Below are positions 32,500 through 47,300 of a stretch of 64,000 nucleotides of DNA, in pieces (position 1 is the first letter of the stretch; each line of letters opens with the position of its first letter). The notes beneath the pieces are model-generated. The model searched no databases, was not told where the DNA came from, and was given only the letters and a program-made list of their open reading frames with translations. The DNA comes from Collybiopsis luxurians FD-317 M1. Its lineage: Eukaryota > Basidiomycota > Agaricomycetes > Agaricales > Omphalotaceae. Where the stretch lies: the NCBI GenBank assembly GCA_000827265.1, contig KN834749.1:1911500-1975499 (forward strand), read 5' to 3'. The position numbers and the translations under genes were made by a program.

Positions 32500-34651
32500 A
32501 TGGCTCGTTTGACAGACAGAAAGGCTCTTGAAGCCCTCAGTCGCAGTGAAATACAACAGCGGTGCAAGGTACGTCTCTCTTTTCTATTCTTTATCGTCAG
32601 ATTTTGATTTCTTCCAGGATCATGGTATCAGAGCCAATCTCAAAACTGAAGCTTTAATAGACCTACTCCTAGACGCGCAGTACGTTGCTTTCTTTTATAC
32701 GTATTATTCATAATCTTCACACAGAAAAAACGATACTAGACCACAACCCACCCGACGATCCGTTTCCACAAGAATGTCCAGTCGCTCAACTACAGCAGGT
32801 CGGAATAGTTCCATGATTATCCACGATATCGATGAAGAGGATCAAGAACCTGCACAACCTTCTGCAGAAGAGTCACAGGAAGAATCTGTCCCAGAAGAAC
32901 AACCTCCCCCTCCCCCTCCCCCTCGCACCCGGAAAGCGAAAGAAACTCAGTTCAGGCTCGGCGTAGGACGTCCATTAGCTGCTGGAGGAAGAGGGCCTCG
33001 TGCAGTCACCAAATCCGTTTCCGTTTCAAAATCGAAGAAGGGGAAAAGCGCAACCAAAGGTGCAAAGCCCTCCGAGGATACCATTGTGGAAGAAGGTATG
33101 TTTATCTTTGTACAGCAGTCCCGTTCCAATCTCCATCTATCCATCGCTAGAGGAAAAGAATGAGTCAGAATCCGAGCCAAGTGTGTACTATTTTTTTCTG
33201 GTCAGCATCATATCCTTATACCCTTCACAGACACTCGCCGCGAACCATCTGCGGACGCAAACAAAGAACCCTCTCCATCAACATTACCCTCCAATCCTTC
33301 CACATCCTCTGATATTGATGCACGTGTAGTCGAAGCGGTACGTCAACGTGTTCAAATTCAGTTGTTCTCGCTCAAGTGTTTGTATCAGTTGAAGCCATTA
33401 CATCAACAACTAAGGACGCTAAAAGCTGAACTTGACCAGATGCAGGTCTTGAAAAATGAACTATCCGAGATGCGCAGTCAAGTTTCCGATATTCAAATCT
33501 GGAAGCAAAGAGTTGAGACTCTCACCAACGAGCTGAAGGATCTCCGTGAAAAAGCCGCCCTTGTTGACTCTCTTAATACGGAGCTACAACAACTGAAGGA
33601 GTCCATCCAGCGAACGTCCACACCCATGTCAGAAGAAGCGGCTTCTGGCTTTCGAACTCCGACTACATCACGCCCGCCGGTCTCCAAGTGAGTAATTCCA
33701 CCCCGTATGGTATATACGACGCTGACTTTCCAACTCAGTGCCCTCAGCATCCCTCGGGCCCCCGCTCTAGTGACAGGACCATCTGCAGCATCAAGTTATT
33801 CTTCGCACCCCGGATTAGCACCAATTCTACTCGGCAAAAGACATCGAGACTCTACGGCCAGTAACGTTACAGGTGTGGTAGACGAGGACCAGGAAAGCGG
33901 TCTTTCTGAGGCCGATCTAGCCAAAACCGTCCTTCGCCCCAACAAAAAGCGGCCAAAATTGACCGGTGACGCGGACGATGCAAACGAGGAGCGCGAATCT
34001 CAACCTACCTCTGAAGAAAATGATGATGTTTCTCGGGCAGGTCCCAGCTTTACGGTGTTTAGTGGTCCAGAGCCGGATGACTCATACATCGACCCTCCAC
34101 CACCTACTACTCCCTTGCCTTCTTTCTACTCTGCCAGAACCCCTCCCAACAATGGTGCCGGCCCATCACGGCATCGTGTAACTAGCACTCAAAATGCTGC
34201 AGAAAACGTTGCTCCTTTTTCATTTGACTTTCTACCTGTTCCTCCTACACCCGGACCTGGCAACCCGTACTCCATGCCCGCTTTTCCGTATCCCGAACCT
34301 CCTCAATCACCCACGCCAGCCCGTGATCACAACTCTGGAGGTTCCATGATCAATCATCGCGACCGTACGGATATGTTCCAAGCTTTCGGCTTACCGCCAC
34401 CCATTCGACCGAGGTCTCACCTTGAACCGACGCTCCGTAGCCAAGAAGCTGAGATGGGGGCATTCATCAACCCCGCGGCTTTGGATAATCGTGATCCAAC
34501 CGATGGCAATGAAGGACCTACACGTTCTGACAATTCTGCGGATGCCATAAAACGCACAATGTACGGCACTGAGCTGGAAGGGGATACACGTTTCGGTGAT
34601 TTTGGGCTAGAAGGTGTAGCGACTGATTTCAATTGGACGGGCCAGTTCTGA
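32500..34651 (+). CDS. SAP-like and coiled-coil protein
   Basis: Probable nuclear protein of unknown function. Exons are 32500-32568, 32618-32679, 32725-33095, 33151-33180, 33231-33337, 33389-33687 and 33739-34651, giving 616 residues. The first 44 residues form a SAP/HeH-like helix-extension-helix (SEIQQRCKDHGIRANLKTEALIDLLL), a fold that binds DNA. Acidic and Pro-rich stretches follow, including a run of seven prolines, then a basic patch, then a clear coiled coil of about 90 residues (LHQQLRTLKAELDQMQVLK onwards), and a long Ser/Pro-rich C-terminal part. A chromatin or chromosome role is a guess from the SAP motif. It shares a promoter region with CYB2. Confidence 0.68.
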
Positions 34652-35548
34652 AGGGATTGCTTTTCGAGTTCACAGAGGTCGAAATTTACATGTTAATATT
34701 ATTCTTTTCAAAGATTTTTCGCTTCACCTTCTTGCATATCACGTTGTATTATTCTTTCCCCAGCCGTGTGTCAATAGCTTCCAGACGTTGTACTGCTTAA
34801 TTGGAATATTCGAGCGATATTGTCAGGACAACGACCACTACGTATTCATTCATCGAGGCTGTAACGAGGTGCAAACAAAAGGACTTGATGTACCCTCGAG
34901 CTGGTGACTATTATTGTCTGAGAACAGGAGACGCACTAAGAAAAGCTCTGCAAGGACAACCCATTGCCCACGTCGACAGACTTCTCAAGCGAGTTAGCTC
35001 TGAGAAAGCAGGGAGCTGATCGTACCCTGCTCAATGCTCTTGACCCATCGCGGGTTTGACACTGCGTGCAAGCCCAAAATCGCGATCGGCGTTCAGCACC
35101 AAATCAACATCGGTGGATCTCGCCCGCTCAAAGTGCAAAGCCGTGCCCGACTTGCCCTTGACTGTGTTGAATGTAGTGAATAGTAATTCAAAAGCCTGTC
35201 TTGGATCAGGCTCAAAATCTTCCATTTCTGTCATTCCATACCACGTCGATCAAAGGAAGAATCTTCATTACTACCCGTTTCTCGCTGGGCTACATAGAAC
35301 TTAGGCTCCTTCGTTTCCGGGATATACGCATGTGCAGTAGTTGGCAGTAGGTCGCATCTATCGAGTATAATACACTTCAGTGTATAATAACAGCCAGTGT
35401 CAATATACATCAACCTTGACCAAAGAAAAAATGCGCAGAGGAGTTGATTTTCAAGGCTTTGGGTTTCACTCCTACAGTATCGTATTACCCAAATTATATA
35501 TAAACGCAAGATAGATGAAAGTTTGAGGTACTAGGAAAGATAGGAAAA
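34652..35548. other. Convergent intergenic region with unexplained ORFs
   Basis: 897 bases between the SAP gene (+) and CBF5 (-). A minus-strand open frame at 35234-35031 encodes 67 residues with coding-like composition, and an overlapping minus-strand frame at 35509-35231 precedes it. They might be exons of a small gene or a decayed remnant, but no splice pair joins them convincingly. On the + strand the 34801-35019 frame looks like chance. The rest should be 3' untranslated sequence. Confidence 0.35.
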
Positions 35549-37356
<1,808 letters not shown>

Positions 37357-37580
37357 GCCTGACCGAGTTGAAGAAATTCTTGTTCAGAAAAATTTTTTGA
37401 GAAACGGCCCGGATTTCCGATTACCAAACCACGAGCGCTGATTTTAAGCGCCTAACATCTAAATTAAGCGCTCAAGGTCGTGGGAGTCCTGTACAGTCGC
37501 AATCAACTTGTCAATTTTTACCTCGTCGCCTTTGCTCCCTAGTTCCTCAAGACATCTCCGGCCCCTCAAGACTCCTCACA
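37357..37580. promoter_or_regulatory. Divergent promoter CBF5 / eL22
   Basis: 224 bases shared by a snoRNP gene and a ribosomal protein gene. It contains two copies of a TTAAGCGC element (37443-37450 and 37463-37470) separated by a short spacer, and a pyrimidine-rich stretch just before the eL22 start, as seen for ribosomal protein genes. A shared control is plausible but inferred. Confidence 0.45.
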
Positions 37581-38180
37581 ATGGTTAGCTGGGTACCGCT
37601 TTGCTGAGTTATCTTCTCAGTAGGCTTACACCCAGTGTCTTTTTTTTTTTCTTCGTAGCCTAAAGCCGCCGCTGGAAAAGTTGCTACCAAGCACAAATTC
37701 ATCATCGACTACTCCAAGCCTGCTGGAGACCAGGTCTTTGATGGTGCCGAATTTGAAAAGTTCCTACATGACCGTATAAAAGTCGAGGGGAAAGCTGGCG
37801 CCCTTGGCGACCATGTCAAGATCCAACGGGACAGTATGTTGCTTTTGCTCAATTGGAATAATAACCTTTTTTCTTACATCATTTCCTTCTAGGCTCGAAC
37901 AACAAAATCACCGTGACCTCCAACATTCCCTTGTCCAAGCGATACCTCAAGTACCTCACCAAAAAGTTCTTGAAGAAGAATACCCTCCGGGACTGGATTC
38001 GGTAAGTTCTTCGTTGTGATTTTAGAGTGTGTACTGACCTTCTTTTCAGTGTCGTTGCTACGTCCAAGGACAGCTACACCCTCAAGTTCTTCAATATCTC
38101 GTACGTGCACTTTATGATGATTGTATTGACTTTCTGTCTGATATTGTCACAGGACTGGTGATGATGAAGACGAAGAGTAG
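37581..38180 (+). CDS. RPL22: 60S ribosomal protein eL22
   Basis: Structural protein of the large ribosomal subunit. Exons are 37581-37583, 37659-37833, 37893-38001, 38050-38100 and 38153-38180, giving 121 residues, normal for the family. The first exon is the ATG alone, the intron starting directly after it. Core motifs are [16 protein letters not shown], a [13 protein letters not shown] segment, [21 protein letters not shown] and [18 protein letters not shown]. It ends in a short acidic tail (Asp-Asp-Glu-Asp-Glu-Glu), standard for eL22. Five exons for 121 residues is intron-rich. It is tail-to-tail with the DHX29-like helicase. Confidence 0.97.
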
Positions 38181-38333
38181 ATATTTTAATACGTTCGTCT
38201 TTCTATGTACTCGTTCACATGCTGGTATGACTATGGGATTAAGCACTTGAACGTCTTGCACAAATCACGCCAAGAGTGTGTTTATTAGGATGAAGCAGTG
38301 GGGATCTATTTTCAAGCAGTTAAATAGCGATAT

Positions 38334-41300
38334 CTACGAGATAATGGTGATGGAAGGTCCCGAGGAATCCTCGATTTTAATCTTTCCGAGAACCATTAAC
38401 GCGAGCTCGTTCCATAAGATGTGCGTTTCCGACAGTACTTTGCCCCGGAATTGATACGCCAACAGAGATGCCAGTTGCGTCCTCAAATATTTCAGCGCGA
38501 TATTTGTCTTCGGAGCTATTTGGAACTTGACTTTGCGGTCAATGAAAGCAGAATTTGAGATCAGCTAATACCATCGACGTCAGCCAGGATAAAAACCGGT
38601 TCTGAAACTGGGACGCACTTTGAATTCCGCTTCACCGCAGAGAAGCAACATTGCCATATCATCGAGGGGGCTTGTTTCCCAAGCATAGAGCTTTTTGGAA
38701 TGCCTACGAAAGGAATCAGACACAACAACGAGAAATTATCAAACGAGACTAACATGAGCGTAAAGTAAGCGAGATGGTTTGTCCCGAGATCCGCAGGTTT
38801 CCTCCCAAAGTTTACAGATGAAGGGTGGAAAGACACTGGTTGATTGTTGGTAATTGTTCGCATCTGTCCCCCATCGATCGAAAGAACTTTCGGATACAGA
38901 CCAGCTACAAGGGCGGCATTCACTAAGGCGATGTTGGTTGAGCTGGAATCTAAATCCTGAGGAACAGTGACGAATCGGTTTCGATTGCGGCTATAACGCG
39001 CTCTGAGGAAGAGCACAGTCGGTCAACCCAAAATCGACGAGAAAACAGCGACAGACCGGTTCAGATCTCGGATGAAAGCTTTATCAACTTGTATAAACGA
39101 GGCATCAATAAGATACCTGTAGGGGCAAGGTCAATACAACAATCTTTCATACAGAATATCACCATACCCCAAAAATTGCTGGCGCAGCTCCTCTATCTGT
39201 TGCAGGTTCTGAAGGAACACAGTTAAGCATCGTCGTTACTGCATACTACAAACGGGTTTACTTGTTGGCTCAAGAAATTTTGCCTACAGAATTTCCGGAT
39301 ATGATTCGAGTTGGCACTTGCTCTGCGCCAGCTTGAAAATGCATTATGTATAGTCAAGAAATCAGAATTTTCTGCGCATCCAAGTTAGACAGGATCACGC
39401 TCGGCAGAAGGAGAACTTGCCAGATTTAAATGAAGCTTTTGCACGATCGGCTTCTTGTTCCAAACCAAACGGAGTCAAGAACGGCGATTTCGAGTTAAGT
39501 GCGGCCGCAATCGTTAAAGCTGGGTCTAAACACTGGAACAGAACAGCGATTAGCAAAAACTTCCCCAGGTGAACGTCTGTGGGAAGTTTGCTCAAGAGGC
39601 GGCCCATGGGTGTGATTTCTTCAGAGGGCGTGAGTGCTCGCACTTCGACAAGCATCGATATTGCTCGCTGAACATTGACGGGGGTGGGAGGATCAAGAGC
39701 CCGCGAAAGAACATCCTCGATTGACGATCCTAACTTAACTTTCATTATCTTGATACGAAGGGATAGATCGGCCAAACTAAGTCTCAACATTTCTGGCAGC
39801 GGATTATCCACCATCTATGATTCAGGTTCAGCACGTAATCTTCGCCAGTGTAATCGAACAAACCTGGATATCGTGACGGACCCTCGTAAATAAATGGAAA
39901 CACAAACCCTCTTGAACACGCCCTGCGCGACCACGCCTCTGAGCCGCATTGCTCTTGGCGATAAAAGTTTCAACAAGGCGGCTGATTTGGCGCTTTTCGT
40001 CGAAGCGCATTTCGCGATGTTTACCTGTATCAACTACGCACGTGATATCAGGGATAGTAATTCCGGTCTCTGCAATATTTGTCGCTAGAAGAAATTTGAT
40101 GAACTGGAACAGGCAAGGGCAAAGATAGGACGTACCAATGACGATTTTTCGAGTACCAGGAGGCGGAATATCGAACACTGCGCTCTGATTATCGCTTGAA
40201 AGCATCGAGTGCAGTGGATATATCTTGAAATCATCGAGTCCAAACAGAGGGTGTTCGACCAACATATCATTCATGCGACGGATCTCGCCCAGACCAGGCA
40301 TAAATATCAGAATAGCGGCAGAGAAGGAGGATAATGACTGGTCCTCGAAGCAAATCTTCTCGAGTAGTCGCATAATGAGTTCATACGGTATCAGTCGTTC
40401 GTCAAATAAGTTGATAGTAGTGGCGGTGTTTGGAGAGTAGCGCTTTTCTAGTTTCACGTTCTCCAACGGAATATCCGAGTCCTCGTCGTCATTGACAGTA
40501 AGATCCTCGGACCAGTCTACTTTGCTCTTGTTGCGATAGAATTTATCGTGCACTTTAAGGAGTATTAGTTAACCATTAGTATGTCAGAGAGAACATAGCT
40601 TACGACGCATAGCATAAGGTGAATTCTCAGTAATCGACCACTGCGTGTATTCAACCGCATCTTCCAGGTAACGAACATCAACAGGATATGTTCGTCCGGG
40701 TACATGAAGCATAGGACAACCTCCGAAATACTCGGAAATCTTTTCAGCGTCAACGGTGGCGGACATGAGAACAACCCTATGAACGAACATATGTGGGCAT
40801 TAAGTACAAGAAAATGGATTGCCAGCGTACTTCAAGTCAGAGCGCTGCTCCAGTAGTGATTTCAGAACGATTAAGAGAAAGTCGGACTCGATCGACCGTT
40901 CATGAACCTGGAATCGAATGAGTACCCAAAATCTGAGCGTGGGGCTTGCTAATCTACCTCGTCAATAATTATGTGCTATTGTGTTCGTAAGAGTGAGTAA
41001 AAAGTTCAGAAGTTGCTGGACGCGGAGCGCACCGTGATCTCATCGAATGCTGTACCCTGTCCACCCTGTCCAGAACCCCCTTCTAGCATACGAAGGGCTA
41101 TTCCATTAGTGACAAATGCCAGTCGCGTGTTTTTGCTGGTGTTGCTCTCCAATCTGATGGCGTAACCGACGAGAGAGTTGAGGGTGCCTACGGCGTTTGG
41201 GCCCTCGCCAAGCTCACGAGAAACACCTGGGCGTATCCACATTATTAGAGAAGAAAGAGGAACCAGGAACCACCTACGTTGAGCAAGAGAAATCGCTGAT

Positions 41301-43861
41301 ATACGTCGGGGCTCTGTGCAGTAAATCCTACAGGGTTTCCCTCGAGATAATTGATCTTCCAAGATGAACGTTGGAAGTTGAGTCGATTTTCCACTGCAAA
41401 GTCATGAGCGACGCTAGTTGGGGAAATCGGTAGATTTTTTCCTTCACCATCCGGTCTCGCCACTTAGCACGAGTACTTGAGATTGTTCCAATGCCTCGAT
41501 GATTTTATCCCTGTAATTAGCGATGGGAAGAGTGTTACGATGTACCTTGAAGAATGGACTAAGGTTTCAGCTGCAAAAGGAGGATAATTGCTCACTAGCA
41601 TCTCTTGATAAGAAGGTGAAGATTGGCGAGCTTGAAAGGCTGTCATCAAATGCTCCGAGAAATCTGGGCCATTAACAGAGAAAGCTCGGTTCGCGTTCAT
41701 CTCGGCACTATCATTAAGCAAACGCTGCGATTTGATACTGCTTATATCCTTGGCTGAGATCGCTAGCTTAGGCTCTACAAGCGAGCGAAGCTTGGCCCAT
41801 ACCCCTCTATTAATTGTATCATCTTTGACTTTCCTAGCGTCCGTTAATTCGTCCCAGAGGTCACGATACACCGGTGGAAGCAAACGGAAGAACGTCTGAG
41901 GTCCTGTCGGGCTCCCAGCAGAAAACCCCTCGGTGGTTGGGAAGGTCAACGCGTGCAACGCTACGGTTGCTATATACTGCTCCGCTTGGCCTTCATCGTG
42001 ACAAGCCACGTCTACCATTGACCACTCGTCTGTTTTCCTACCCTCCCAGCGTATGCTCACGGAAGCGCGCTTGGCACGACTTGACCCGGAAATAATAGAA
42101 TAAGTGACGATCGCATATCTATCCGATTTTGTCACTGATTCCGTCAAAAGAGCTTTGGATGTACGCCCCGACCAGTGTTTAGGTTGACTCATATCACGAA
42201 TGTTGACAGTAACCCCTTCGTTAGTCGTCTCCGAGTTAGGCATATCCTCTAGGATTTCGAGCAATCCACCGGGAGAGTCTTCGTCAGTCTGTTCAAATAG
42301 ATCTGCGGATGTATCTAGAGCTTGGGTCTGGATTTGTACCGGGCGCTTCTTAGGAGCTTTAGGATTAGCAGATGAAGCTTTAGGATCTGTTTGATTTCCG
42401 CGTAGACGTGCATCGAGTAAATCAGCATCAGCCTTCCTACGTGCAGCGCTATAAAGCTTTTCGGCTTCTTGCTGGTCAAAGAAATAGTTCTGTTGAAGAG
42501 TAGACAGACGCTTCTGCATGTTTTGCAGTTGTGAAGGAGTAGATATGGTACCAGGTTTGCGATGTGTCGTGAGGGATGCGATTTTCATTTTAAGACGAAT
42601 GTACTCATCGTTGATATCGTCACTTGCCGAATCAGAATCGGACTCTGACCCGTTTCCAAAAGTCGCCAAAATACGTGATTTGACAATCGACATGTCAGAA
42701 GGGGTCTCTGCTTCTCCTAAGGGAGTCGCTGGTAAAGAAAACGGATTGATCGTTGGTGAAGGAGATTCAGAAGTCGAAGTTGACTCTCCAACCGCCGACT
42801 TCCAACTGGGGATGAAGGTGGGAGCCGTGGCATCGAGACTGGAAGAAGACGCACTCTTGGAGAGTGTAGATGAGGATGGTATAAATGGGAGCGCATTCAC
42901 ATCAAGGGGAGACTTCTGTTTGGCAGTTTTGGGGGCTAAAGATGGAGATGGGGGCACTAAGAACTCCGCAGGAGTTCGAGGAGTCTTTGGAGCGTTGGGA
43001 AAGGCGCCTTTAGGAGTATGAGGCGTGGTGGGTAGACGAGGTTCCTCGTAATTACCGGAGGAAATAGCAAGTTCATCCTCGGTACAGTTAACGTACAACT
43101 GTGGCGATATCATGAAAAAAGCGCGTGCATAAGTATCGCGAAGACAGTGCGCACCCATTCATAGGCCTCGTCTAAATCTACTCCATTTATACTTGTCAAG
43201 CATTCTTCTACTCGTTCCTCAGTGAAACCAAGACGTCGGAGGACACCATAGGTAATTCCCAGTTTGGTAACAGTTTTCTCTTCAGTCTCATCTAGCATTT
43301 TTCTTCCTGGATCGATATAAGCTTTGGAGGCAAAAACGAAATTAGATTTCCCAGTACCTTCATTGGTCTGTAAATCTTTTGCGAGATCCAAAATACGTTC
43401 AACCATGATAGGATCTAACTCAAGCGTCGGCAGAGTTTTCGAGAATCGTCGATCTAATTCTATAGCCTGGAAGATAATGAGTGGTGATGAGACCGGACAA
43501 TGAACCTGCCCATTACTTTGATTGTTCTGCAAGCAGATATAAGAACCTAGACAATACTATTCGCAGCACAAAAATTGTACCTCGCAATCTCCTTTTCAGT
43601 CTTTTCTTGATATTTGTCGACGAGATTTTGCAGCGATTGCTCTTCAACTTTGTCCGGATCAAACTCGTCTTGACCAGGCTGCTCTGACGCCCTATGTCCA
43701 CTACCGTTCTCGACTGCCCGTAAATCTTCCACCTTGCGTTCATCTGCAGAGACGTTCGAGCTCGATGTGTCCTCGATTTCGGGCTCCACGACCTTCTTTG
43801 GAACAGAAGTGGTGGCAAAACCTCGGGCAACCGGCTTCAACTTCGTCTTCTTCTTGGCCAT
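38334..43861 (-). CDS. DHX29/Ucp12-like DExH-box RNA helicase
   Basis: ATP-dependent RNA helicase of the DHX29/DHX57 type (yeast YLR419W, S. pombe Ucp12), linked to translation initiation. Nineteen exons give 1529 residues: 43861-43581, 43515-43506, 43466-43155, 43098-41596, 41545-41448, 41393-41278, 41226-41033, 40975-40958, 40907-40831, 40776-40604, 40552-40136, 40084-39864, 39814-39421, 39371-39262, 39208-39168, 39116-39057, 39002-38754, 38703-38619 and 38564-38334. A UBA-like helical segment (around residues 155-200) precedes a Ser/Pro-rich linker. Helicase motifs: Walker A GETGCGKST near 731, TEPRR, DEVH near 843, MSATVD, TNIAETG and QRRGRAGR; helicase-associated and OB-fold regions follow. 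Exon 2 (10 bases) is the weakest call. Intron 39420-39372 begins GCAAGT. Confidence 0.9.
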
Positions 43862-44383
43862 CCCCGATGGACCAAGGAAGCAATCTAACGCGTAGGCGGA
43901 GTTGCTTGATTAACTTCTGCTTTAAGATATCCTAAGAGACGATGGTTCGCGATGCTGTCCAACCAAAAGTAAGGTGAAGAGGAAAAGCTAATGAGATCTT
44001 GGAGGTCGCCCTTTTATACGATGCACGGTTCAGAGATAAAGGAATTTATAGGAGCAGAGAAAGAAAGGAATGCAGACTGATATGTACAAGCATAAGATTT
44101 CTCCGAAAGAGTGAACATGAAAGAGCTCGACGACGAATAAAGAGTTTTTTTTTCCATTCACTTGAATAATACGTAAGCGTTCCCACGATCCAAGTTGATT
44201 TGCAGTCAGCTGCAATTCCAAAGTCCGAAAATTTGGGTGTAGAAAGTATCTGTACAACCTAGACTAAATATGCAAAACGCGATATATGTAACACAATTAT
44301 CGTACAGTGACTATGAATAACGACTAAGGTAATGCAATCAAGATTGGAGTGCGGGAACAAATGTCGCGTAGATATAGAGTTAC
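43862..44383. other. Upstream region of the DHX29-like gene
   Basis: 522 bases containing the promoter of the helicase gene (-) and the 3' end of INO80 (-). Pyrimidine-rich and A/T-rich stretches occur, but I see no motif, RNA gene or convincing coding frame. Confidence 0.45.
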
Positions 44384-47300
44384 TTAAAACTCCTCGATAG
44401 GCGTTGGCACTTCCGTCGTCGCTCCCGACCGCTTCGAATTTTTGGCTGCAGGTGCCTTTCGACGAGTTCCAGGCTTTGGTCCAGGCTTCTTTCTCTTCTT
44501 GACGGGCGCACCATTTTCATCCTCCACACCATCATTGCCAGCTATCGTTCCAGGTGCCTGTGGGCCAGCGAAAAACTCGTCACCCTCCTCTAGCCAAAGA
44601 TCCCGAGCGCTATCAGCCACGCCTTTCCCTTTACCATTAACGCTGTTTTGAGAATCGGAAGATGGAAAGTTCGCAAGCTGCTCATCGTTCAGCAGAAGCT
44701 GGACGATCTCACTTGGCTTGGCAACATCAGTAAAGTTCTTGTTTCCGACAACAATATCTTGCACCTATAGCAAGCACGAAAAATTCAGAAACAGTTTCTA
44801 GGCGAAATCAAAAGACTTACGTCTTTCTTGACTCGAGCAAGTTGGACAATACGTTCGTCTATTGTTCCTTTTGTGATCAAACGATAAACAGTGACCTGGC
44901 GAGTCTGCCCCAAACGATGAGCCCGATCCATTGCTTGAGCATCATTGGAAGGATTCCAGTCGTGATCATAGAACACAACGGTGTCTGCCGCCGTTAGATT
45001 GATTCCAAGCCCTCCAGCTCGAGTACTGAGCAGAAACACAAAAATATCCGGTCTAGAAACGAAGCTTAAGACTCGAAAAACGAGACACGAGATGATAACA
45101 AACCTCGTTTGCCAATCGATGACCATGTCTCTTCGATCTTCTATTTTAGAGGAACCGTCTAATCGAAGATACTTGTATTGACGATAAACAAGATATTCCT
45201 CCATAAGGTCCATCATTCGCGTCATCTGGAAATAGACCAGTACTCGATGGTCGCCTGCTTTAAGTTCCTGCAAGAGAGAATCTAGGCGAGCCAATTTGGC
45301 CGAGTCATAAATGAGTCGCTTTGCCTCGGGAACTTGCATTTTGGACAGAGGAATCTGACTGTAAGGAGAAGCAGCAAAAAGACCGACAGGCGGAACTGCT
45401 GGATTTCGCTTCTGGAATTCATTGAAGGCTTCTTGCGAATCCTTCAGGGATGGAGGTAGACCGTACAAGGCAAGGGAATCGATGGGACCTTCGAGCATCC
45501 GAGTTTGAGATTCGACGAAAGTTCGATTTTTGCAATGCATCATGATGGGAGGTGCGACTACTGGGGGAACGAACCATCTCAAGGAAGGTCGTGATAAACA
45601 TGATTCTTTCCAAAAAGAGGTCGAGATAGAGCGCAAGTCAGGCATACGTTCAGCGACATTCAAGTTGACCAACGATGGCAGGACTTGGAGCTTCATCGGG
45701 CTTTGAGCGGAATACGCAGCAAAATCAGGATTCCTAAAATGGTTCTCAGCTTTGGAACGACCGTGAATTTGCGATGGAATGCACTAACAAATATGGGACA
45801 TTGTCTAGGAGCTGCGCCTCTGCTTGAATAGCCAGAAGTCTTCTTCGAATCAAAGGAGCCATATGCAACTCGTGAGCTTCCTGTGGAGTGGAGTCCAGTA
45901 ACCGAAGGAAAGAAAATACAGAGGCTGCAAATAAAGCCGGATAAGAATCTGGGTGACTTAAATAAAGGTGAGAACGTACACTTCTCTTCCGATAATGATT
46001 CGTGAATGTAACCCGTCCGCCATATGTTCATAAGATTGTTCAAACAGCTTGAATGTGAAGGGGAGGTCGAGTCTTCACGAGGAACATTGACAAGGCCACC
46101 ATCTTTGTAGAGTAGTTCGGGAACTCTAAACTCAATGGGGTTGCGCGTCGAGTAAGGGAACAAGATGAAATCGCCTTCGCGATTGAGCGCTCCAGATTCT
46201 CCAAAGTGGGCAAAAGAAAACGGAGCGACGACATCAGCACGTTCAAAGAGCTCAGGATGGTTGCAGACCTGATGGCAGGTTAACAATAGTTGAGACAAAA
46301 GTAAAAAAAAAATATTACTTTTCGAAATTGCATAACCAAGTTCATAAGGGATCTGGCAGAGTCTGCATCGCCTATGTTAGCAGCCTTCTCCAACAGATCC
46401 GCGACGGAGACGTTAGACAGAAGAGCTCGATACAGCATTCTTTGACGTGCACTAAGATCGACGTATATGTCTATCTCAATCTGCGTTCGAATGGTAAGTG
46501 TAGGGTTACATGTAAGAGTACAATTTCACGAACTTTTTCGCTAAGTTCGTTCTGAACATGACGTTTGACACGACGCAACATGAAGGGTTTCAAGATCATA
46601 TGCAGTCGTCGCAGCTGGTGTTCGTTTAGCTTGCCACCCTTGTTCTCTGCGGCGTTTTCAATGTCTTTGGAAAACCACTCGTTAAACTCGTCATGAGAGT
46701 CGAAGAGACTTGGCATGATGAAATGAAGCAGTGCCCACAGCTCTAAAATCGATCGTCAGCGTGAAGTTCATCGGCTTGAAGAAAAGGACATGCCTTGCAT
46801 TGAGTTCTGAATCGGAGTGCCGGTCAAAAGCAGACGATTGCGACAGTGGAAACCCAATAACGTTTTCCATCGAACTGAGGACGAGTTCTTGATGTTCTGA
46901 GCTTCATCCAGGATCATGTATTGCCATTTGACGCGTTGGAAATACTGCTGGTCTTGAGTAACCTTCGAACAACAATACGGTCAGAGTGTTTCCTTTAAGT
47001 CAGCAATGAACATACCAATTGGTAGCTGGTAATCAGGACATGGAAAGGAGCGTCCTGGTTATAGCTGATCTCCTTCTTGCTCCAAAACTTTCTCAACGTC
47101 GCTCGGTCCTTCACGTTGCCCCAATAAGGCAGCGCCTTCAGGCCGGGAACAAAACGCGTAATTTCTTGTTGCCAGTTGTGCAGCGTCGATGCTGGTGCGA
47201 CAACCAAGAATGGACCCCAAATATCATGCGTTTCGGCCAGATATGCAAGCAGTGATATTGACTGTACAGTCTGGAAGTACAGCGTAAGCCACATACAGTG

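Noticed and set aside
34801..35019. Plus-strand open frame of 72 codons after the SAP gene
   Set aside because: Codon use and composition look random, no start context or homologous motif, and it overlaps the probable 3' untranslated region.
41464..41595. Reading the helicase exon through to 41464 with a 35-base intron
   Set aside because: A 50-base intron (41595-41546) joins the exon to [16 protein letters not shown], the conserved pre-helicase motif, which the longer reading destroys.
42518..43021. Plus-strand open frame of 167 codons
   Set aside because: It lies inside the large exon of the DHX29-like gene, antisense, and shows no domain or splice context.
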